DNA of 64,000 nt from Microbacterium pygmaeum (lineage in GTDB: Bacteria > Actinomycetota > Actinomycetes > Actinomycetales > Microbacteriaceae), in assembly GCF_900100885.1 (NCBI RefSeq), contig NZ_LT629692.1, forward strand, positions 186,001-250,000, given 5' to 3'. The notes beneath the pieces are model-generated. The model made no database searches. It worked only from the letters and a program-made list of their open reading frames with translations, and was not told the DNA's origin. Shown one piece after another: positions 17,209-25,406 of this stretch (position 1 is its first letter; the number at the start of each line of letters is the position of its first letter). The translations under genes and the position numbers were made by a program.

Positions 17209-18343
17209 CGTCGCGATGCCATGCGAGGAAGGCGTCCTGCATCTCGGTTCCGAACGAATGGGGCGCGTCCACCCAGCACGCGCGATAAGAGCCCTCCGCC
17301 CCGGCATCTCGGTAGCGCTCGCGCAGGCGCGTGTCCGCGGCGCGCATGCCCGCGACCGAGAACAGGTCGTCGGCGGTGGCGTAGCCGACGAACAGCGGTC
17401 GCGGCGCCCGCGCGGCCGCGATGTCGGGCCATTCGCCGGCGCGTCCGATGTGGGGGTTCAGCATCATCCACGTGTGCTCGTGGACGTAGCCGTCCACCAT
17501 GGCATCGAAGGTGGACATCATCGACATGATCCCGACCGCCCGGACGTTGTCACTCAACGCGGACGCCAGGGCGGCGCGGGCGCCTCCGCCCGACATTCCC
17601 AGCACCGTGACGCCTCCGGCCGCGACACCGGGCCTGCCCGCAAGCACGTCGATCGCGAGCAGGTCCTCCCGGACGACGACCCCACCCCACGACGTTCCGA
17701 GCAGCCCGAGGGTCTTGGCCATCGCGTCCTCGTGGGGCGCGGCATGGATCTCATACGCAGCAGACTCGCCCAGCTCGTCGCCTCGGGCGGCGGCCTCGGC
17801 CAGTCTCAGTCGGGCGTATCGCTCGCTGCGTTGCGGCATCGTGTCGACCGATGCCCGGCGGCTCCCCCAGCCGAAGACATCGTGGACCAGGACGGCCATC
17901 CCCGAGCGGGCCAGCTCATTCGTCCAGGCTCGGTCTCCGTAGGCCTCGGAACGCAGGACGCGAACCGCCGGCGCGACTTCACCGGGACCATCGGCGATCT
18001 TCTCCTTGCCGTAGAACTTCACATCGCTGTGGCAGTGCATCGCGAGCGCGCCGGGGAGGGTCGACGCGTCGCCGGCCGGTCGCAGCAGCCACGCGTCGGT
18101 GTCGGGGCCGAACCCGACGTTCCAGCGGAGGTGGACGCCATCGACCCCGTCACGAGTCCAGGTCTCCCCTTCGGTCACGGCGACCGGCACGGTGAGGTCC
18201 GGAACGCCCAGCACATCGGACAGTGCGCCGGGAATGCGATCGGCCGCGAGCGAGGAGAAGGGATCCGGTCGCACGAGTTCGGCCAGACCCTCGATCCCCC
18301 GCAGATCGCGGCCGGACAGTGGTGCGTCGGAATCCCGCTTCAC
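17192..18343 (-). CDS. Alpha/beta hydrolase (acetyl-xylan-esterase/dienelactone-hydrolase-like)
   Basis: 383 residues. The nucleophile elbow is LGMSGGGARAAL near residue 250, with HCHSDVKFYGKEK near 105, a DVFGWGSR loop near 155, and a C-terminal DAPHSFG holding the probable catalytic His. There is no signal peptide. As the last gene of the amino-sugar operon (4-bp overlap with the aldolase), it may remove an acetyl or other ester from the imported sugar. That role is inferred only from position. Confidence 0.8.
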   Translation of the reverse strand: MKRDSDAPLSGRDLRGIEGLAELVRPDPFSSLAADRIPGALSDVLGVPDLTVPVAVTEGETWTRDGVDGVHLRWNVGFGPDTDAWLLRPAGDASTLPGALAMHCHSDVKFYGKEKIADGPGEVAPAVRVLRSEAYGDRAWTNELARSGMAVLVHDVFGWGSRRASVDTMPQRSERYARLRLAEAAARGDELGESAAYEIHAAPHEDAMAKTLGLLGTSWGGVVVREDLLAIDVLAGRPGVAAGGVTVLGMSGGGARAALASALSDNVRAVGIMSMMSTFDAMVDGYVHEHTWMMLNPHIGRAGEWPDIAAARAPRPLFVGYATADDLFSVAGMRAADTRLRERYRDAGAEGSYRACWVDAPHSFGTEMQDAFLAWHRDVIAAL

Positions 18344-19203
18344 CGCCGCGCCCCGACGCTCTGCGAACTGGACCGCACGACGTCGAGCAGGTGCGCGACG
18401 ATCTGCGCGAGCGCCTCGCGGGCGGCCAGCAGACCTGGGCGCGGGTCGGACTGTCCCTCGTGCGAGACCAGATGCTCGCGCAGCCTCCCGGTGAAGGCCA
18501 CGTTGAGCGCGGTACCGATGTTGACCTTCGTGATGCCGCTGCGCACCGCGGCGGCCAGCTCGTCGTCCGGGACCCCCGATGAACCGTGCAGCACCAGCGG
18601 GACGTCCACGAGCGCACGGACCGCCTCGATCACATCCCGGTCGAGCCGGGTGGTCCGCTCCTGCTGTGCGTGGACACTGCCGACCGCGATGGCGAGGGCG
18701 TGCGCCCCGGTGTCTTCGACGAACGTTCGGGCCTCACCGGGATCAGTGCGGATCCCCGGCGCATGCGCCCCGCCCTTGCCCCCGATGGCGCCCAGTTCCG
18801 CCTCGAGCAGGATGCCTTCGCCTTCTGCCCACAGCACGGCTTCGCGCGTGGCGGCGACGTTGTCGCGGAAGTCCAGGTGTGACGCGTCGAACATGACAGA
18901 GGACGCGCCCTCGCGCGCCGCCGCTTTGCACAGTTCGAGTGACATCGAGTGGTCGAGGTGCAGCGACGCGCGTGCAGGAGATGACCCGATCGCGGCCGTC
19001 GCGGCGCGCAGGATCGGCGCGGGATCGCCGAGGTGGAACTGGATCGCGTTCTCGCTCACCTGAACGATGACCGGTCGGTCGGCATCGGCGGCGGCATGCA
19101 GCACCGCCTCGAGCTGCTCCAGCGTGATGATGTTGAAGGCCGCGATCCCCTCGCCGGCATTCGCCGCTTCGGTCAGCAGCGATCTCGTCGAGACGAGTGT
19201 CAT
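18340..19203 (-). CDS. Class II ketose-bisphosphate aldolase (GatY/KbaY-like)
   Basis: 287 residues with the class II aldolase blocks: AAFNIITLEQLEAVL near 20-34, LHLDHSMS (zinc His) near 82, SVMFDASHLDF near 103, EAELGAIGGKGG near 134, AIAVGSVHA near 172 (zinc His) and LHGSSGV near 204 (zinc His and phosphate loop). It should split tagatose- or fructose-1,6-bisphosphate into two triose phosphates. It overlaps both neighbours by 4 bp, so kinase, aldolase and esterase are translated as one unit. Confidence 0.88.
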   Translation of the reverse strand: MTLVSTRSLLTEAANAGEGIAAFNIITLEQLEAVLHAAADADRPVIVQVSENAIQFHLGDPAPILRAATAAIGSSPARASLHLDHSMSLELCKAAAREGASSVMFDASHLDFRDNVAATREAVLWAEGEGILLEAELGAIGGKGGAHAPGIRTDPGEARTFVEDTGAHALAIAVGSVHAQQERTTRLDRDVIEAVRALVDVPLVLHGSSGVPDDELAAAVRSGITKVNIGTALNVAFTGRLREHLVSHEGQSDPRPGLLAAREALAQIVAHLLDVVRSSSQSVGARR

Positions 19204-20108
19204 GCGGTCAGCTCCTCGATGGTCACGGCGGGCAGAGAGCGGGAATAGAGGTCGTGGTCAACGTGGCCGGCGAGCGGATGCGCGACGGCGGCCGCGGAGA
19301 GCGCCACGGCATGCCGCACCGACTCGTAGAGCGGCCACTGCTCTTCGAGCCCGATCGCGAGTGCAGCGACAGCGGCATCACCCGCGCCGGTGGGATTGCC
19401 GTGTACGTCGCTGTGCGGGCGGGCGTGAAGAACCCGATCGCGAGACTGGAATCGGATGCCGTCGGCGCCGAGCGATGCGGCGATGCCACCCGCACCCAGA
19501 TCGATCAAGTCGGCGATCCCGTCGTCGATGTTCGACCGGCCGGTTGCGGCCAGCAGTTCCTGCGCGTTCGGCTTGAGAATGTCCGCGCCCCCGCGTGCCG
19601 CCTCCAGCAGCGCGTCGCCCGTCGCGTCGACGATGACCACGCCGCCCGCATCGTGGACAGCCCGGACGATGCGGGCGTACACATCGACCGGCACGCCTGC
19701 GGGCACCGAACCCGACGCGACGACGACACGGTGCGACCGGGCGAGGCGCAGCATCCGTTCCTGTGCCACGTCCCAACCGACCACGAGCGCGTCACCGCGT
19801 TCGTTGAAGATCGTCGAGGTGTGCGCGTCGACGACGTTCATCGTTCGCCGTGACTCGCCGCCGACGTCGACCAGGTCCTCGGACAGTCCGCAGCGACGAA
19901 GGTCATCGCGGATCGCGGCGCCCGTCGTCCCTGCGATCAGCCCGGTGATGGTCGCGGTGCGACCGAGGCTGCAGACCACACGAGCGACGTTGATGCCTTT
20001 GCCACCGGCCTGCGCGGTCGCCTTCTGCACGACGTGACTCTCCCCGCGCTGCAGTGCGGCGACCTCGTAGGTGACATCCAGCGCAGCGTTGAGCGTGATC
20101 GTGAGCAC
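19200..20108 (-). CDS. PfkB-type hexose-phosphate kinase (1-phosphofructokinase/tagatose-6-P kinase family)
   Basis: 302 residues from the GTG at 20108. The N-terminal LTITLNAALDVTYEV and AGGKGINVARVV near residue 35 are the sugar-binding signatures. The C-terminal HGNPTGAGDAAVAAL near 240-254 holds the anion hole and catalytic Asp. In this operon the likely reaction is phosphorylation of tagatose-6-phosphate (GalNAc route) or fructose-6-phosphate before the aldolase. Subfamily sequence alone does not separate these. Confidence 0.88.
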   Translation of the reverse strand: MLTITLNAALDVTYEVAALQRGESHVVQKATAQAGGKGINVARVVCSLGRTATITGLIAGTTGAAIRDDLRRCGLSEDLVDVGGESRRTMNVVDAHTSTIFNERGDALVVGWDVAQERMLRLARSHRVVVASGSVPAGVPVDVYARIVRAVHDAGGVVIVDATGDALLEAARGGADILKPNAQELLAATGRSNIDDGIADLIDLGAGGIAASLGADGIRFQSRDRVLHARPHSDVHGNPTGAGDAAVAALAIGLEEQWPLYESVRHAVALSAAAVAHPLAGHVDHDLYSRSLPAVTIEELTA

Positions 20109-20112
20109 GGTG

Positions 20113-21240
20113 TCAGCCGACCAGTCGGCCCGCGCGGTAGACGCGCTCGAGGAGGAGATCAGCGCCGAGGACGACCAGATCCGCGCGTCGGCCGATCTGG
20201 ATCGAGCCGACGTCTCCGTCGATCCCCAGCACCTGGGCGGGCAGCCGCGATGCCGCGGCGCTGGCCTCGGTGATGGGGATGCCGATCTGCACGGCTCGGC
20301 GGACGGCGTCGGTCATGGTGATCGAGCTCCCAGCGAGGGAGTGCGCGCCCGGCGACCAGGCGCGACCGTCGCGCACTTCGATCGTGGAGCCCTGCAACAC
20401 GAAGTCGCCGTCGCCCAGCCCGGCCGCGGCCATGGCGTCCGTCACCAGGAGGACGCGATCGCGAGCCTGGGAGAAGACCCACCGGACCATGTCAGGATGC
20501 ACATGGAATCCGTCGTTGATGATCTCCACGACGCAGTCCGGGTCCATCAGCGCGGCGACCGCACCGCCGGGCGCACGGTGGTGGATCGGTGGCATGCCAT
20601 TGAAGAGATGGGTGATGTACCCCTGGCGACCGCTCAGCGCGGCGACCATCTCTTCGACCGACGCGGAGGTGTGACCGAAGGCGACCACCACCCCGCGGTC
20701 ATCCAGATGGGCGATCATCTCGTCGGCGCCCGCCGACTCGGGCGCAAGCGTGACTGTGCGGATCCATCCCTGAGCCGCATCGAGGATCACGTTCAGAGCA
20801 TCGAGGTCGGGCTCGCGGAGCGACCTGACATCGTGCGCACCGCGATGCGCGGCTGACAGGAAGGGCCCTTCGAGGTGGATGCCGACCATGTCGCCGGACT
20901 CGCAGACCGGAACCAGGTCACGACATTGGGCGGCGAGTCGTTCGATGGAGGCGGACGATACGCTCGCAAGCATCGATGTCGTGCCGCCGGAACGGTGTGC
21001 GTCGACCACCGTGCGCGCGGCGGTCGCACCCTCCGTGAAGGCGGCACCTCCGCCGCCGTGTACGTGAAGGTCGATGAAACCGGGGAGGACCCAGTCACCC
21101 TCGAGCGACTCGGCTCCGCGCGGAGCGTCCCCGGCGCCCACAGCGGCGATACGACCCTCGGTCGCAGCGAGCCATCCGCGGTCGATGACGCCGTCCGGCG
21201 TGACGATGCGCGCGTCGCTGAGCAGGACATCGCCGAGCAT
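20113..21240 (-). CDS. N-acetylhexosamine-6-phosphate deacetylase (NagA/AgaA)
   Basis: 375 residues from the ATG at 21240, behind GGAGGGAAG; the frame is open further upstream but that part overlaps the ROK gene. The amidohydrolase metal motif is FIDLHVHGGGG near 58, then GIHLEGPFLS near 122 (metal Glu), VVAFGHTSAS near 190, THLFNGMPPIHHR near 212 and VTDAMAAAGLGDG near 268 (catalytic Asp). It removes acetate from GlcNAc-6-P or GalNAc-6-P. The product would feed the SIS protein of the same operon. Confidence 0.9.
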   Translation of the reverse strand: MLGDVLLSDARIVTPDGVIDRGWLAATEGRIAAVGAGDAPRGAESLEGDWVLPGFIDLHVHGGGGAAFTEGATAARTVVDAHRSGGTTSMLASVSSASIERLAAQCRDLVPVCESGDMVGIHLEGPFLSAAHRGAHDVRSLREPDLDALNVILDAAQGWIRTVTLAPESAGADEMIAHLDDRGVVVAFGHTSASVEEMVAALSGRQGYITHLFNGMPPIHHRAPGGAVAALMDPDCVVEIINDGFHVHPDMVRWVFSQARDRVLLVTDAMAAAGLGDGDFVLQGSTIEVRDGRAWSPGAHSLAGSSITMTDAVRRAVQIGIPITEASAAASRLPAQVLGIDGDVGSIQIGRRADLVVLGADLLLERVYRAGRLVG

Positions 21241-21260
21241 GACTTCCCTCCGCCGGTCGG

Positions 21261-22175
21261 TCACCTCGCCAGCTCCCAAGCGCGCAGCCCGGCCCCGACA
21301 GCCCCCGCGAGGTCGCGGTGGAATGCACCGACGACAGCGGTGGAGGCCGATCCGCGTTGCGCCAGGTGCAGACGAAGCGGCCCGAGCAGCGTTTCGCCCG
21401 CAAGCGACAGTCCGCCGCCGATCACGATGAGATCGAGGTCGAGAATCTGGTCCGCGGCACTCAACGACGCTGCGAGCGCATCGATCGCGTCGCCCCAGAC
21501 CTCTGCGGCGACGCGGTCGCCCGCCCCTGCGCGCGCGATGACCTCCGCCGCGCCGTCGACCGGGGCGTCGGCGTCGCGGATTCGGGCGTTGTAGCGCGAC
21601 CGGATCGCTGAGGCGGAGGCGATCGACTCCAGGCATCCGCTTCGTCCGCACATGCACGGTTGGGTGCTCCCACCGGCGGGGATGTGGCCGATCTCGCCCG
21701 CGCGGTTGTTCGGCCCCGCGCGAACGACGCCGTCGAGCACGATCGCCGCGCCGACCCCGGTGCCGATCGGCACGAACAGCGTCGACGAGGCGCCTCGGGC
21801 CGACCCGGAGTACGATTCGGCGCGGGCACCGGCGCGGACATCCTGACTGATCGCGACCGGAAGCTGCGTCCGATCGCGAAAGCGCGCGGCGAGGTCGACA
21901 TCCCGCCAGCCGAGGTTCTCGGAGTGGATCGCGAGGCCGGTCCGTTCATCGACGAGTCCTGGAACGGCGAGACCGATCGCGACGGGACGGATCCCCGCCG
22001 GCGTCTGACGGGCGCCATCGATGGCCAGGTCGACGATCGCGTCGATGGTGTCCGATGGGTCATCGCGCGCTGGAGTCGGTATGACCCACTCGCTCAGAAG
22101 CCGACCCTCGGGATCCTGCCAGTGCGCCTTGATGCGCGTACCGCCGACGTCGACCGCCAGGACTGCCTCGAGCAT
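21261..22175 (-). CDS. ROK family sugar kinase
   Basis: 304 residues. AVDVGGTRIKAHW near residue 7 is the ATP phosphate-binding loop. The ROK signature and zinc site read EIGHIPAGGS, then CMCGRSGCLES, near 160-180 with the expected spacing of Cys ligands. It probably phosphorylates the incoming N-acetylated hexosamine, supplying the 6-phosphate for the deacetylase, because the ABC importer delivers unphosphorylated sugar. It is 3 nt from the SIS gene. Confidence 0.9.
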   Translation of the reverse strand: MLEAVLAVDVGGTRIKAHWQDPEGRLLSEWVIPTPARDDPSDTIDAIVDLAIDGARQTPAGIRPVAIGLAVPGLVDERTGLAIHSENLGWRDVDLAARFRDRTQLPVAISQDVRAGARAESYSGSARGASSTLFVPIGTGVGAAIVLDGVVRAGPNNRAGEIGHIPAGGSTQPCMCGRSGCLESIASASAIRSRYNARIRDADAPVDGAAEVIARAGAGDRVAAEVWGDAIDALAASLSAADQILDLDLIVIGGGLSLAGETLLGPLRLHLAQRGSASTAVVGAFHRDLAGAVGAGLRAWELAR

Positions 22176-22178
22176 CGG

Positions 22179-23066
22179 TCAGCGAGTCGCCAGGGTCACC
22201 GCGCGCGTCAGGCTGCGGGGGTGGTCGGGGTCGAGCCCACGATCAGAGGCGAGGTCAACGGCCAGGCGCTGGATGCGCAGAAGATCGACGAGCGGATCGC
22301 TGAGCGTTTCGACGAACAGCGCACCAGTGTTCGCAACGTCCTCGGCCAGACCCGAGGGCGCGCTGCCGAGCGACCAGACGACGCGGCCGGGCTGCGCGAT
22401 GCTGATGGGCCCATGGCGGTACTCCAACGCGGGATACGACTCCGTCCACAGCTGCGATGCTTCGCGGAGCTTGAGCGCGGCCTCGTTCGCGATGCCGACG
22501 CTCCATCCGCGGCCGATGAAGGTGAATTGATCGGATGCCCGAAGCTGCGGGTCCAGCGGCTCATCAACGGCAGCGCGGGCTGCATCGATGACGTCGGACA
22601 CGTCTTCGCCCAGTGACGAACGCAGTGCCATGAGCGCGGTTGTCGCGAATCGTGTCTGCACGACGGACTGCTCGTCCGCCCAGTCCAAGGTCACCGCGTG
22701 GGGAACCAGGGAAGCCAGCGCTGCATCGCGATCTGCGGTCAGTGCCATCACGCGGGGGCTGCTCGAGCGAAGCGACTCGACCAGGTCGAGGATCTCGGTG
22801 GTCGTCCCGGACCGACTGATGACGAGCACGGCGTCGTAGTCGCGCATCGCCAGCGCATGCTCGCTCGCCGCGAAAGCGTCGGTGATGCCGGCGCCGCTGT
22901 TCTCGCGAAGCCACGCGTAGGACTGAGCGACGAACCAGGAGGTGCCGCAGCCGATCACGGCGACGCGCTCCCCGCGCATGGGAAGATCACGGAATCGTGA
23001 TGCCAGATCGGTCGCGCGCCACCAGCTGTCGGGCTGGCTCGCGATTTCTGCAGCGACGTAACTGAT
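22179..23066 (-). CDS. SIS-domain sugar isomerase/deaminase (AgaS/GlmS-like) with apparent ATC start
   Basis: The two SIS domains show VAVIGCGTSWFVAQSY, then VISRSGTTTEILDLV and, in the second half, FIGRGWSVGIANEAALKLREA with EYRHGP near the end. This is the AgaS/GlmS-isomerase pattern: conversion of an amino-sugar phosphate to a keto-sugar phosphate with loss of ammonia. The first standard start is the ATG at 22979, but the family N-terminus (SYVAAEIASQPDSWW) is encoded in frame upstream. It begins right after an ATC at 23066, placed 7 nt behind AAAGGA. No ATG, GTG or TTG lies between the upstream stop and 22979. Coordinates assume the ATC start. Confidence 0.8.
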   Translation of the reverse strand: MSYVAAEIASQPDSWWRATDLASRFRDLPMRGERVAVIGCGTSWFVAQSYAWLRENSGAGITDAFAASEHALAMRDYDAVLVISRSGTTTEILDLVESLRSSSPRVMALTADRDAALASLVPHAVTLDWADEQSVVQTRFATTALMALRSSLGEDVSDVIDAARAAVDEPLDPQLRASDQFTFIGRGWSVGIANEAALKLREASQLWTESYPALEYRHGPISIAQPGRVVWSLGSAPSGLAEDVANTGALFVETLSDPLVDLLRIQRLAVDLASDRGLDPDHPRSLTRAVTLATR

Positions 23067-23139
23067 GATCGGTTCCTTTCGTAGAACGTACCCACACGAT
23101 GCAGGAAGTTGCGCGTAAAGTCAATATTCCGTGCAGATA

Positions 23140-23148
23140 TGTGCAAAC
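23140..23148. promoter_or_regulatory. TGTGCAAAC operator candidate, amino-sugar locus
   Basis: TGTGCAAAC is the exact reverse complement of GTTTGCACA found at 24029-24037, upstream of the Gfo/Idh gene. It sits in the divergent gap between the catabolic operon and the DeoR gene. A TTGACT (minus strand, just left of it) could serve as the -35 of the catabolic operon. Sharing of this 9-mer by both promoter regions suggests binding by the DeoR-type regulator between them. Confidence 0.5.
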
Positions 23149-23217
23149 AGGGCGGCAAAACATCCTCGTACGTGCACAGCTTGCGCTCTATGCTGAAAGG
23201 GACACGAGGGGATACGA

Positions 23218-24000
23218 GTGAACCGCACAGACCGCTGGGGGCGCATCCTCGAGACGATCGCCGCCGACGGCTCGGTTCAGGTGGAATCCCTCGCCGAGAC
23301 GTTGGACGTCTCTGCGGCGACGATCCGCCGCGATCTGGACGAGCTCGCCCAGCAGCAGATGGTGGTCCGAACCCGGGGCGGGGCGGTGTCCCATTCCGTG
23401 TCCTACGACCTGCCGCTTCGCTACAAGTCCTCGCGTCAGGCGTCCGAGAAGCAGCGGATCGCCGCCGCGGCGGCAGAGTTGGTCGCTGACGGTTCTGTCG
23501 TGGGCATCAACGGCGGCACCACGACGACCGAGGTCGCCCGGGCTCTGGCGGCCCGGGCGGGTGAGCCTGACCTCTACGGACGCAGCCTGACCATCGTCAC
23601 CAATGCCCTGAACATCGCGAGCGAGCTCGCCGTACGAACCAACATCAAGATCGTCTCCACCGGCGGTGTGCCGCATCCGCATTCCTACGAGCTGATCGGC
23701 CCATACGCCCGTCACGTTCTGGAACAGGTCCACGTGGACATCGCGATCGTGGGCGTGGACGCGGTCGACCCCGTCCACGGACTGACCGGGCACAACGAGG
23801 ATGAGTCGATCATCAACAGCCTCATGGTCGAGCGGGCGCGCACCGTCGTCGTCGTCGCCGACCGCACGAAGCTCGGAATGCGGTCGTTCTCGCGGATCTG
23901 CGGCATCGACGCAGTCGACGTTCTCGTGACAGATGACGAGGCTTCATCAGAGCTTGTCGACCGCTTCCGCTCTGCCGGCGTACGCGTCATCTGCGCCTGA
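23218..24000 (+). CDS. DeoR/GlpR family transcriptional regulator (AgaR-like role)
   Basis: 260 residues from the GTG at 23218, behind GAGGGG. The N-terminal helix-turn-helix is RILETIAADGSVQVESLAE with ATIRRDLDELAQQ. The C-terminal DeoR sensor domain shows GINGGTTTTEVARAL near 95, IVTNALNIASELA near 125 and GVDAVDPVHGLTGHNEDE near 180. DeoR regulators of this type usually respond to a phosphorylated sugar intermediate and repress the neighbouring genes. The gene lies between the two arms of the amino-sugar locus. Confidence 0.92.
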   Translation: MNRTDRWGRILETIAADGSVQVESLAETLDVSAATIRRDLDELAQQQMVVRTRGGAVSHSVSYDLPLRYKSSRQASEKQRIAAAAAELVADGSVVGINGGTTTTEVARALAARAGEPDLYGRSLTIVTNALNIASELAVRTNIKIVSTGGVPHPHSYELIGPYARHVLEQVHVDIAIVGVDAVDPVHGLTGHNEDESIINSLMVERARTVVVVADRTKLGMRSFSRICGIDAVDVLVTDDEASSELVDRFRSAGVRVICA

Positions 24001-24028
24001 CGCCCTTCGCATCGCCCAGCACGGCGAA

Positions 24029-24083
24029 GTTTGCACACTTTTGCATAAAATTGTTGACAGTGTGCTCGTTTGTGCTTCAACAT
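24029..24083 (+). promoter_or_regulatory. Promoter with two operator-like half-sites for the transport operon
   Basis: TTGACA at 24054-24059 is a consensus -35; CAACAT at 24078-24083 (18-bp spacer) is the best -10. GTTTGCACA (24029-24037) lies just upstream, and GTTTGTGC (24068-24075) lies between -35 and -10, where a repressor would block polymerase. GCGTAAAG shortly after (24085) recurs at 23113 in the other promoter region. Confidence 0.5.
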
Positions 24084-24129
24084 GGCGTAAAGCGTGCAGT
24101 AAACGTCAATTGAGCGCAGGGAGAACGAA

Positions 24130-25353
24130 ATGGTGGCTTCGCCCATCCCCGAGGAAAAGGCGCCGCTCCGCGTAGCCGTTATCGGCTACGGGGTTCGGGG
24201 TCGCGACCTCGCACGATGGGCCGAGAACGTTTCGACGCCGGCGTCGCTCATCGGCATCGTGGAGCACTCGGAACGGTGCCGGAGGGATGCTCGCGCCGAC
24301 TTCGGCGAGTCGGTCGCGATTCTGACCGACCACTACGATCTGAGCAGCGCCGATGTCGACGCTGTCATCGTCGCCACGCCCGATGACACTCACGCCGCCA
24401 TCGCGATCGACCTGCTCGAACGGGGCATCCCGATCTACCTCGAGAAGCCGATCGCGACCACCGTCGTGGACGCCGACGCCATCCTGGACACCGCAGCGCG
24501 AACCGGCACGCGGATCTACGTCGGCCACAATATGCGCCACACCCCGATGGCACGCGTGATGAAAGACGTCATCAGCAGCGGCGAGATCGGCGAGGTACGA
24601 GGAATCTGGTGCCGGCACTTCGTCGGGCACGGCGGGGACTACTACTTCAAGGACTGGCATGCCGACCGCGCCCGATCGACCGGACTGCTGCTGCAGAAGG
24701 CCGCGCACGACATCGACTTCATGCACTGGCTCGCTGACTCGTATACCGATCGCGTCGTCGGGATGGGCGACCTTCTCGTCTACGGTCGCATCGCCGACCG
24801 ACGGGACAGGGCGGGGGAGCGGATGAAGGAGTGGTTCTCACTCGACAACTGGCCGCCGCTCGCGCAGACCGGCCTGAATCCCGTCGTCGACGTCGAAGAC
24901 CTGTCGATGGTTCTGATGCGGCTCGAGTCCGGGGCGATGGCGAGCTACCAGCAGTGTCACTTCACTCCCGACTACTGGCGCAACTTCACCGTCATCGGCA
25001 CCGAAGGCCGAGCGGAGAATTTCGGCGACAGCGGCGATGGTGTCGTCAGGGTCTGGAAGCAGCGCTCCGGGTACAACCCGACGGGCGACGCCGAGTACGC
25101 GTTCACCGGAGCCGGTTTCGGTCACGACTCGGCCGACCACGACTGCGTCGACGAGTTCCTCCGGTTCGTCGCATCGGGTGCCGCGCCGGTCACCTCGGTC
25201 GTCGGCGGCCGTCAGGCCGTCGCGGTGGGCGTTTCCGCGACGCACTCGCTCCGCGACGGCTCCGCGCCTCAGGACATTCCGCCCATCGACCCGGATGTCT
25301 CGCGCTACTTCGAACACGGACAGCACAAGATCCTCCACAGCGCTGACCGCTGA
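24130..25353 (+). CDS. Gfo/Idh/MocA family oxidoreductase
   Basis: 407 residues, cytosolic (no signal). The Rossmann fold begins RVAVIGYGVRGRDLARWA near residue 15, with the family EKP motif in IPIYLEKPIATT near 110. The substrate domain shows HNMRHTPMARVMKDVI, then KAAHDIDFMHWL near 195 (family Asp/His pair region). Members oxidise sugars or, in the GH109 branch, cleave N-acetylgalactosaminides using NAD in a redox mechanism. As first gene of the transport operon it may act on the imported glycoside (inference). GGGAG precedes the ATG. Confidence 0.85.
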   Translation: MVASPIPEEKAPLRVAVIGYGVRGRDLARWAENVSTPASLIGIVEHSERCRRDARADFGESVAILTDHYDLSSADVDAVIVATPDDTHAAIAIDLLERGIPIYLEKPIATTVVDADAILDTAARTGTRIYVGHNMRHTPMARVMKDVISSGEIGEVRGIWCRHFVGHGGDYYFKDWHADRARSTGLLLQKAAHDIDFMHWLADSYTDRVVGMGDLLVYGRIADRRDRAGERMKEWFSLDNWPPLAQTGLNPVVDVEDLSMVLMRLESGAMASYQQCHFTPDYWRNFTVIGTEGRAENFGDSGDGVVRVWKQRSGYNPTGDAEYAFTGAGFGHDSADHDCVDEFLRFVASGAAPVTSVVGGRQAVAVGVSATHSLRDGSAPQDIPPIDPDVSRYFEHGQHKILHSADR

Positions 25354-25406
25354 GTTCCGACCTGCACCACCCGACCCGAATCACCTGAACACAAGGAGAC
25401 ACAGTC

